The translations under genes were made by a program, and so were the position numbers. From Saccoglossus kowalevskii (taxonomy: Eukaryota > Hemichordata > Enteropneusta > Harrimaniidae): DNA of 29,298 bases. The stretch lies in NCBI RefSeq assembly GCF_000003605.2, contig NW_003154744.1:1-29298 (forward strand). Direction: 5' to 3'. The notes under the pieces were generated by a model, which saw only the letters and a program-made list of their open reading frames with translations, had not been told where the DNA came from and ran no database searches. This document shows, in pieces, positions 22,279-29,298 of this stretch (position 1 is the first letter of the stretch; every line of letters begins with the position of its first letter).

Positions 22279-23989
22279 ATACCATGTAAGCATGTTACAA
22301 TATATATAAATTTTATCAGAGGTATATTACTTGGGGTTTGCAACTACGGTGACATGAAACCAAGATCCCGTTTCAATCTCACTCTCGCATAAGCGTTCCA
22401 ACTCAGAAAAATGCGAATGCGCATGCCCGAGATAACTAGGATACTGAGATGTCCAGGTGGATCAAAATAGCTGCTCACGGATGACGGATTACGATAACTA
22501 TATTTTCTGTACATTTTTGATGTATTACATTTTTTCACTATGACTGTGGTAATACATGTTTTATTGTTTTATTACAAATAAAATGATGCGATTACAGTTC
22601 TGGAAATGGTCTGTGAAGGCAAGTAAGTTCACGAGCGACGTCAGAGAGATTCCGCCAGTAGGACCGTGACAAAGGCTGTTATACAAAATGTAATTTAATA
22701 AAGAAAATCAGGGACTAATATCGAATTGGCCGTAATATGAAACTGGACTATTTCGTTTCTCTCTAAGGTTCACTATTCTCACACTAGATATATGTTCATG
22801 AAACTTTGACGTCATGGGGGGGGGGGATCACGTCGTAGATACGTTTTGAACATCACATTTACAGACGACTGATAGTGGATGGACAGTTCATTCGTGGAGA
22901 TTGGGTGAAATAGCATTGCCACTTTTCGTTGCTGCAATAATCGACTAAATTCGTAAACTCATTTCAACGATTTACTAACTGGTGTTGATCCGGAAAATCG
23001 GGTCGTTAATGTTTCGGCAATAAAACACAAACGTGCCACAAAACAAGGATGCAAACAACGTTGCGCCTTTTATTTATACCGCCGCCTACGGCATATATTA
23101 TAAAACATCGTCGAGGGCGTACTAAACTCACAATCGACTCTTGCATTCCTCAGATAACTATGTCAGGCTGTGGTAAAACTGAACTCAGGGAACATCCTGG
23201 TAATACGAAGATGTTCTTTTAACATAGGTTACCAAATAAATGCACAAACAGTAAAGGATGCAGAACTTTGGTTGAATAACTCATGAACTTTCTGTAGAGT
23301 GTAGACATTATCTTTAATTTTTTAAATATACTTTCTTAGTTATTATTTTTCCACTTGCTATAAAGTTACCATTGAACACCTAAAGTGATTTTTGTACATC
23401 CTGTTTGGCACTAATAGGTAATGCGTGAATGCCAGTGTGCTATGCTATGCACAAACGTTAGACATTATTTCATTTTTAATATTTTAGAACACAATGCATG
23501 ATACTAATTTAATTATTCACCTGTATCTGCAACAAGTACAATAGTGAAATTCAATTTCCTATAACACAGCAAAACACAACATCAATTGTTTAATTGTCAT
23601 TTAATTGATCAAGTTCCATACTAATGCTCATTTCATGTTAGTTGAAAACACATACATGTACATTTCATTTGGGTTGAAAACAAATACATGTACATTTCAC
23701 GTTGGTTGAAAAATGTATGCATATTTAATGATACAAATTATAACTCCCAACTAAAATCTTAAGATCCCATATTTTGTAATAAAAATAACTCTATAAACAC
23801 AAATAAAATGCTGCTCAACAAATACAAATTTTGTGGAGTGTGGCCTAAGATACAAATTAAAGGTAAAGCGTAAATGGGAGCTTATAGCACCTATGACTGA
23901 GAATATTCACACTATGTGTCACTATAATTACAAACTACACGCAATTCTTTATGGTTGTATTTTGCAATTTTTTCCTGTCTAGAATATTT
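22279..23989. other. Intergenic / 3' flank of the FABP gene
   Basis: No gene recognised. A G-run occurs near 22817. The right end contains a 32-bp tandem repeat (about 23627-23730). TTTAAT at 23724-23729 reads ATTAAA on the - strand and is a weak candidate poly(A) signal for the FABP gene. Confidence 0.45.
23627..23730. repeat. 32-bp tandem repeat, about three units
   Basis: GTTGAAAA recurs at 23641, 23673 and 23705 with 32-base spacing. The first two units share AATACATGTACATTTCA-type sequence, while the third is diverged. It lies 260-360 bases downstream of the FABP stop codon on the - strand. Confidence 0.8.
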
Positions 23990-24043
23990 CTATTCCAATT
24001 TCTTGTAAAGACGTGTACATACAACATCATCGATGTACAAAGT
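23990..24043 (-). CDS. FABP exon 4 (C-terminus and stop)
   Basis: 54 bp including TAG, which is the family's normal last-exon coding length. Acceptor TATTTTTCAG. It encodes TLYIDDVVCTRLYKKLE, with the carboxylate-binding R-x-Y. Confidence 0.93.
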   Translation of the reverse strand, partial: TLYIDDVVCTRLYKKLE

Positions 24044-27000
24044 CTGAAAAATAAAACAAAATAAACAAGAATTAATGTTATTTAAAAAAGAAACACCGGT
24101 ACCAATAAATAAACTGATAAAGTATAATAATAAACAAGCAGCCCCTCGTATGAGATAGCTCCGTTGTTAGCAATGCACATTTCAATTAAAGAACTGAAGA
24201 TATCATTAGAAAATGAACAATTCTGAGAGAGGTCTACCTCTAGTACTTATATGTATAGTATCAAATCCAGCAGACTTGTGGTTTTCAACAAGAAGTCAAA
24301 AATATCACTTTTTACCAAAAACGACAAAAATATTCATCAAAATTAGAGAATTAAAAATGTCATCACGAAATGAACAAATCCAAGACATATACACCTAGTA
24401 TCAAAACAGTAAGAATTGTAGTTTTCAAGAAGAAGTCAAAAAAGTAAAAAGTTGACACGGACGATGGTCGCCGGACGACGACGGACAATCACTCATATAA
24501 TAAGCTCCGCTCGACAAAGTCGACAGCGGAGCTAAACAAGCAGCCCCTCGGCTGAGATAGCTCCGCTGTTAGCAATGCACATTTCAATTAAAGAACAGAA
24601 GATATCATTAGAAAATGAACAATATGCATAGTATAAATGCAATGGGACTCATTTTTCACCATAAATGATTGTGGTTTTTAACACGAAGAAAATATCACTT
24701 TTTACCAAAAATGACAAAAATATTCACCAAAATTAGATAATTAAAGATATCATTACAAAATGAACAAATCTGAGAGAGGTCCACATGTAGTACCTATGTA
24801 TGTAATAATATCAAAGCAATTGGACTTGTCGTTTTTAACAAGAAGTCGAAAATATCACTTTATACCAAAAATGACAAAAATATTCACCAAAATTAGAGAA
24901 TTAAAGATATTATTACAAAATGAACAAGTCTGAGAGAGGTCCACATGTAGTACCTATATATGTAATATCAAAGTAATTGGATTTGCGGTTTTCAACAAGA
25001 AGTCTAAAATATCACTTTTTACCAAAAATGACAAAAATATTCACCAAAAATAGAGAATTGACGATATCATTACAAAATAAACAAATCTGAGAGAGGTCCA
25101 CATGTAGTACCTATATATGTAATATCAAAGCAATTGGACTTGTGGTTTTTAACAAGAAGTCGAAAATATCACTTTTTACCAAAAATGACAAAAATATTCA
25201 CCAAAATTAGAGAATTGAAGATATGATCATGAAATGAACAAATCTGAGAAAGGTCTACCCAAGGTACATATACACCAAGTATCAAAGCATTCAGGCTTGT
25301 AGTTTTCAAGAAGAAGTCGAAAAAGTAAAACATTGACACGGACGACGGACGACGGACGACGACGGACAATCACTCATATGATAAGCTCCGCTCGACAAAG
25401 TCGACAGCGGAGCTAAAAAACACACACAAATTAAAAAATATATATATAAAATCAAAGATTGATTTAATTTGTGGTTTATTTTAAAATACTCATATTCTAA
25501 CATGACTGAAACTGCACAGTTTCGTTTGCAAATAGCGGTATGTTATCATGCAAGTAAATCGCCACGACGCTGAATGAAACAGATACCCTAGTGGTACATG
25601 TGTGACTTCACTTAAAATAAATTACAGCCAAAATCACTCATTATCACAATTGTTGGGGTTTCGTGCACCATCGACGTATTTTGTCACAAAAAATATAAAC
25701 ATTTTACACAAAATACGTGCATTTCTAGACGGGCACGAAAAAGTATTACAAATATCTAAAGGATTACACAGTGTTTCGGATGGGAAATTCATTGATATCA
25801 ACTATATTGTATTCACAAGTTTAAAGTCTATTGGGTCAAAGGTTACACAACATCTCGCCACATTAATAAAATCACACTATCTCCTCAGTTATATTTGCAT
25901 AGTACTAAGTAGCATCGGTTTACGAGTAAGATGGCATGATAGTGTAATCTAAGCTTTGGTCAATGTAGTCCAAGAAAAGACAGAGTTCATACAGTACTAC
26001 TTTGGAACATGTAATGTGTATAAGTTGCAGTCAATGTTGACTTACTTGGAATACATTTTTATTCAGTATATTAGTTCACCAAGAAACAGTTTTTGGTCAT
26101 TATTTTGCCTGGGGAGGTCATATACACAATGACTCTGTTTAGTCTAAACATTGTCAACTAGTTTTCAAAAATCGAAGAATAAATAAAAAAAAAACATTAA
26201 CCTTAAAAGTGTGAAAAAATTAAAGTCAGGTCAGTTAAATGCCAGCTCCTTTGTGTCCGTCAAGCACCAATCGCTTTAAATAATATGAATCGAATCTGTC
26301 AGTTATTTTTATTACAAACAAATTATCTTATATAAATGCGAACATAATTAGAACCTGCATCTCGTATTTAAAAAGCACAATGTCTGGTATTACCTAAATT
26401 ACAAAACCCAATTGGAAGAAAGTGGTTTCGAACATTGTACATGTTAATGACAAAATAAAGGCACCGTAAAAGACATTGATTATCTATAACGGGCACGGGC
26501 TGTCTGTCAAATATTCTTTATTTTTTAAAACAGCCGATACATTTGGCATAATGTTGGATTCAGATAAATTTGCATTTCAATTACACAGATGTGTTATATA
26601 TGTACAGTTTTTAATAATCCTTTCCATTCACGCATAGTCATTTTATTCACATCGCCCACAATACAGTCCACTATATTTTGAGTTCATCATTTCAATATAT
26701 CTACAGCTGTATCGTATTTATTCCACGCACCAGGCATATATTACTCCACTAATATTTCGTACTATACTACCGATTATTTAATGGTTTGACTTCAACCCGA
26801 CACACTAAACTGATGAATATTGACAGTTTAAATAATTTGGTTTTTATGAATCTAATAATTGTATGTTAACTAATGTTGTATCACTATAACAAGTAATTTG
26901 AGGTCCGAATGAAACTTGCTTAATGATGATTAAAACCACTAGACTGGAAAGAGCATTTTATATTCTATTTCTTTATTGGTCGTGTTGGTTGCATGTTAAT

Positions 27001-27133
27001 ACTACTGAATTTACCTTTAATTTGGCTGTATTTGCATATTGCTTCATTGAGGTTCAGACATATCAAGTTGAGACCACGTGGTTGACCAACAGACAGAAAC
27101 CAGACATGATTTGATTCCACTGCAAACACCGAT

Positions 27134-27228
<95 letters not shown>

Positions 27229-29241
27229 TGTATTTATGTATTTATTTATTTATTTTAGTTATAAAGCAAATGTGATATATCAAAAATAATTGAATACGTT
27301 GATCTGTATTTGTATCAGGAAGCAAACGTTCTCGGCCCGTAAACAATACAAAAACTGACGGTATGAAAAACAAACTTTGAATCTAGAGAACTCACCATGA
27401 GTATATTTCCATCATCAGTGACTTCTCTGACTATAGTTGTTTCTTTGCCCTTTTCACCAGGCTTTGGCTTCTGCACTTCCTTCAGCTTATCTTTATCCCA
27501 TGTTACAACGCACTGTGGGCAAAGATGTATAACGCATAGCTCTATATTGGAAAATTCTTATTGGTATGCAAATGAGACTAATAAATATTTAAAAACTATA
27601 AATGTATTATTTATTTCAACTTAAAGCAAAACTTGAGTAAAATGAATCTGGCTTTCATATCACTTCATGCCACACTGCCCCGTCACAGATAATTTTAAAG
27701 TTTCAAATAATTTCAAGTGATTTTATCCATAAACTCTATCCGACTTTGTCATATGCAATGTGACTAACTCAGTAGATCATGTCTGAGACAAGACACAACA
27801 TGTTTTTGCTAATATAAATGAGGGGGGGGGACAAATCTTATTCAACTCAGGTCACTGGCGGAGGCACAAGGGGGTCGCCCTCCGAAAAAAATGAGAGGGG
27901 CGTCGCCCCCCAAATCAAGCTGAAACCATTTGTGTCAGCAAAATTTGTCATTCAAAAATGCAGGAAATAGCGTTTCAGAGAGTCTAGATTTCAGATCTCG
28001 CCCCCAAATCAAATTGTGTTAAAGCGATACTCTCTGCACTGCAAAGGAGATGTTTCCATTTTCAAAATATGTCATTGCGTGGGCTTGCTGATTGGCTGGT
28101 TACATTCAACTGCCACTGACGTTTCAAAAGAGTTTTTTTATGCCGAGAGTACAGCCGTAAGGCAGTTATTTGAATGGGAAATGTTTTGTAATGTATGTAA
28201 ATAGCTCATGGTCCTGTCAAATTACCTAAGCTAAAGGATATAAAGATTTATTTTAAGCCAACTACTAAATCGGATACAATACGGATATGAACATGTAATG
28301 TTACAAGTATTGTTGTATGTTGATGACACATTTTGATTGTGATTTGTCATGACGTAAAAATGTTTTTCCTGTACCAAACAAAAACATGAGATACGTATTA
28401 GCCTGTGTTTTTTTCATCGAACGAGTGTGTTCAGCAAAATCAACATTTTAATTTCAACATTCTAATTTGGCTTCCAACATGCAGTCTCAAACAACGATAT
28501 TGAAAAATGCATGTCTTCAGCAATGCTGCGTTTATAAGTGTAGACCATGCACAACACAGATCCAGACGGCATGTTCACGTGACCAAATTTGACAATAGTT
28601 GAGACGTAACAAATAACCAAACTGCCGTGAAAGCAGATTGGCTTCCAAGTAATATCAGAGGTTAGGCAACAGATTTAATTTGCAGTGATCATGTAAACGG
28701 CAGTTTAACATCTCAAATGTCCTTCACATTGCGTCCTGCCGCGCGCTTTCTACTTTGTACCACCGTCCCTCACGGTGTTTGTAGTAGCATGCACGTGGAT
28801 GCAAAGCGTTTAGGAGAGTCTAGACGAAGTGATTAGAACAATTTGGCGGGAAATGCCAAACGTGTCTTAGTCGAGATCAGATGATGATTAAAATGAACTG
28901 ATAATACTATCTGTACGCATTGCTATAAAACTTTAATGACTTGCGCATTATATCAGTGCTACACATATACTAGCACTGTACAGCGCGGCGTGAATTCAAC
29001 AGGATTACGTACAACACGTGCTCAAAGGAAGAAATACTTGACTTGTGTGTTTGTTGGTAATTTCTTTACCTTTACATTCCTGTCATCCATTGTTTTGAAA
29101 TCGAATTCTTCTCCCACGGTAAATTCTACTGTTTGGTTTTTGAATGTTGATTCTGATTTCCACACAATTTATCACCGTCTCTGGTAACAGTCAGCGTTGG
29201 TGTAGTCATGTTTCCAATTTTGCGGGTTGCAAAACCCACCC
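23990..29241 (-). CDS. Fatty-acid-binding protein (FABP/CRABP superfamily), exons 2-4; exon 1 outside window
   Basis: An intracellular lipid-binding protein: a ten-strand beta-barrel that carries fatty acids or retinoids in the cytosol. The exons on the - strand are 29241-29070, 27512-27396 and 24043-23990, the last including the stop. All have GT-AG borders. Intron positions match the classical four-exon FABP genes: phase 1 before VGFATRK, then after DDRNVK, then before TLYIDD. The protein reads VGFATRKIGNMTTPTLTVTR..., STFKNQTVEFTVGEEFDFKT, ETTIVREV and CTRLYKKLE. The Arg of TIVREV and the R-x-Y of CTRLY are the residues that bind the ligand carboxylate in this family. One base is missing in exon 2, and exon 3 is five codons longer than usual. 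The last intron is 3.35 kb and holds two mobile elements. The first ~24 residues lie beyond the right edge. Confidence 0.92.
24156..24534 (+). mobile_element. Helentron/pearl-like non-autonomous element, copy 1 (FABP intron 3)
   Basis: It starts TAGCTCCGTTGT (24156-24167) and ends ACAGCGGAGCTA (24523-24534). Near the right end, AGCTCCGCT-CGAC and GTCG-ACAGCGGAGCT form a hairpin, followed by CTAA. About one and a half internal units are present. The flanking AAACAAGCAGCCCCTCG is repeated before copy 2, so the two copies look like a tandem duplication. Confidence 0.85.
24558..25415 (+). mobile_element. Helentron/pearl-like element, copy 2, with ~157-bp tandem array
   Basis: Terminal repeats are TAGCTCCGCTGT (24558-24569) and ACAGCGGAGCTA (25404-25415). 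Internally, ACCAAAAATGACAAAAATAT starts at 24704, 24864, 25021 and 25178, giving units of 160, 157 and 157 bp. A short GACGGAC microsatellite (about 25338-25369) precedes the terminal hairpin. The architecture (short inverted ends, central tandem repeats, 3' hairpin, CTAA end) matches non-autonomous Helentron-type elements such as DINE-1 and the bivalve pearl family. Confidence 0.85.
25416..27395. other. Remainder of FABP intron 3
   Basis: AT-rich intron sequence with no recognisable exon or element apart from the TTTA microsatellite at 27132-27255. The 116-residue + strand ORF at 25602-25952 shows nothing recognisable and lies antisense in the intron. Confidence 0.6.
27132..27255. repeat. 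(TTTA)n microsatellite
   Basis: About 30 near-perfect TTTA units with GTA-containing variants at the right end. It creates an artificial (YLFI)n reading frame. Confidence 0.97.
27396..27512 (-). CDS. FABP exon 3
   Basis: 117 bp, 39 codons, phase 0 at both ends. Acceptor TTTGCCCACAG, donor GTGAGT. It encodes CVVTWDKDKLKEVQKPKPGE, then KGKETTIVREVTDDGNILM. The usual exon is about 102 bp; the extra residues sit in the KPKPGEKG turn. Confidence 0.92.
27513..29069. other. FABP intron 2
   Basis: Non-coding. It contains a G/C-rich patch at about 27820-27920 (a G-run, GGGGTCGCCCTCC and GGGGCGTCGCCCCCC) and then TTTCAGAGAGTCTAGATTTCA. These resemble fragments of dispersed repeats in marine invertebrates, but the family is not identified. 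Short ORFs here are not supported. Confidence 0.5.
29070..29241 (-). CDS. FABP exon 2 (one base short)
   Basis: The acceptor TTTCTTTTCAG and donor GTAAAG are on the - strand. The exon starts in phase 1 with VGFATRKIGNMTTPTLTVTR then DGDK. Then the frame shifts by one and continues VWKSESTFKNQTVEFTVGEE, then FDFKTMDDRNVK. The exon is 172 bp; 173 bp is the usual length in FABP genes. The missing base falls in the A-run complementary to TTT at 29168-29170. Confidence 0.9.
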
Positions 29242-29298
29242 CTGAAAAGAAATGGTATTACCCAAATTAATGGATTTGTTGGGGCCGTGGCGGCAGAA

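Noticed and set aside
23627-23730. CRISPR-like spaced repeats
   Set aside because: It is a direct tandem repeat without spacers in animal DNA.
27078-27275. 65-residue ORF of (YLFI)n
   Set aside because: Translation of the TTTA microsatellite.
28936-29187. 83-residue + strand ORF
   Set aside because: Antisense of FABP exon 2, which has conserved family sequence and splice sites on the - strand.

Overview
This is AT-rich animal nuclear DNA with introns. It carries parts of two multi-exon genes, one intronless transcription-factor gene and many small transposable elements. The gene families are fibrillin, forkhead and fatty-acid-binding protein. Together with compact 0.3-0.7 kb introns and tandem-repeat-bearing mobile elements, they suggest an aquatic invertebrate bilaterian (a non-vertebrate deuterostome or a lophotrochozoan). 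I cannot name the species.

Left part (1-7000): the 3' end of a fibrillin gene on the + strand. Eight exons encode the last seven calcium-binding EGF domains, in the same order as at the end of vertebrate FBN1/FBN2. They are followed by the Cys-Tyr-Glu-Cys motif, a long Gly/Gln/Pro repeat insert, a furin-type site RFKR, a glycosylation-rich linker and an asprosin-like C-terminal domain. Two compensating one-base shifts in A-runs interrupt the last exon.

Middle part (7000-23900): mostly non-coding. An intronless forkhead gene (15094-16032, +) sits here, flanked by a pair of ~130 bp inverted repeats. Around it are two tRNA-type SINE copies (9772 and 12520), a long-TIR miniature element (10144-10354), and two oppositely oriented copies of a TCCTCGGG-ended miniature element (11032 and 21968). 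Several hairpins are also present.

Right part (23990-29298): the last three exons of a fatty-acid-binding-protein (FABP/CRABP superfamily) gene on the - strand. Its first exon lies beyond the right edge. Its 3.35 kb last intron holds two tandem copies of an element with 12-bp terminal inverted repeats, a terminal hairpin and a central array of ~157 bp repeats. A third copy lies in a fibrillin intron, so this family is active in introns of unrelated genes. Exon 2 is 172 bp rather than the 173 bp usual in the family and is out of frame by one base, again at an A-run. The three shifts are therefore best explained by homopolymer errors in the assembly.

The three genes have no evident functional link. 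They are an extracellular-matrix protein, a developmental regulator and a lipid chaperone that happen to be neighbours.
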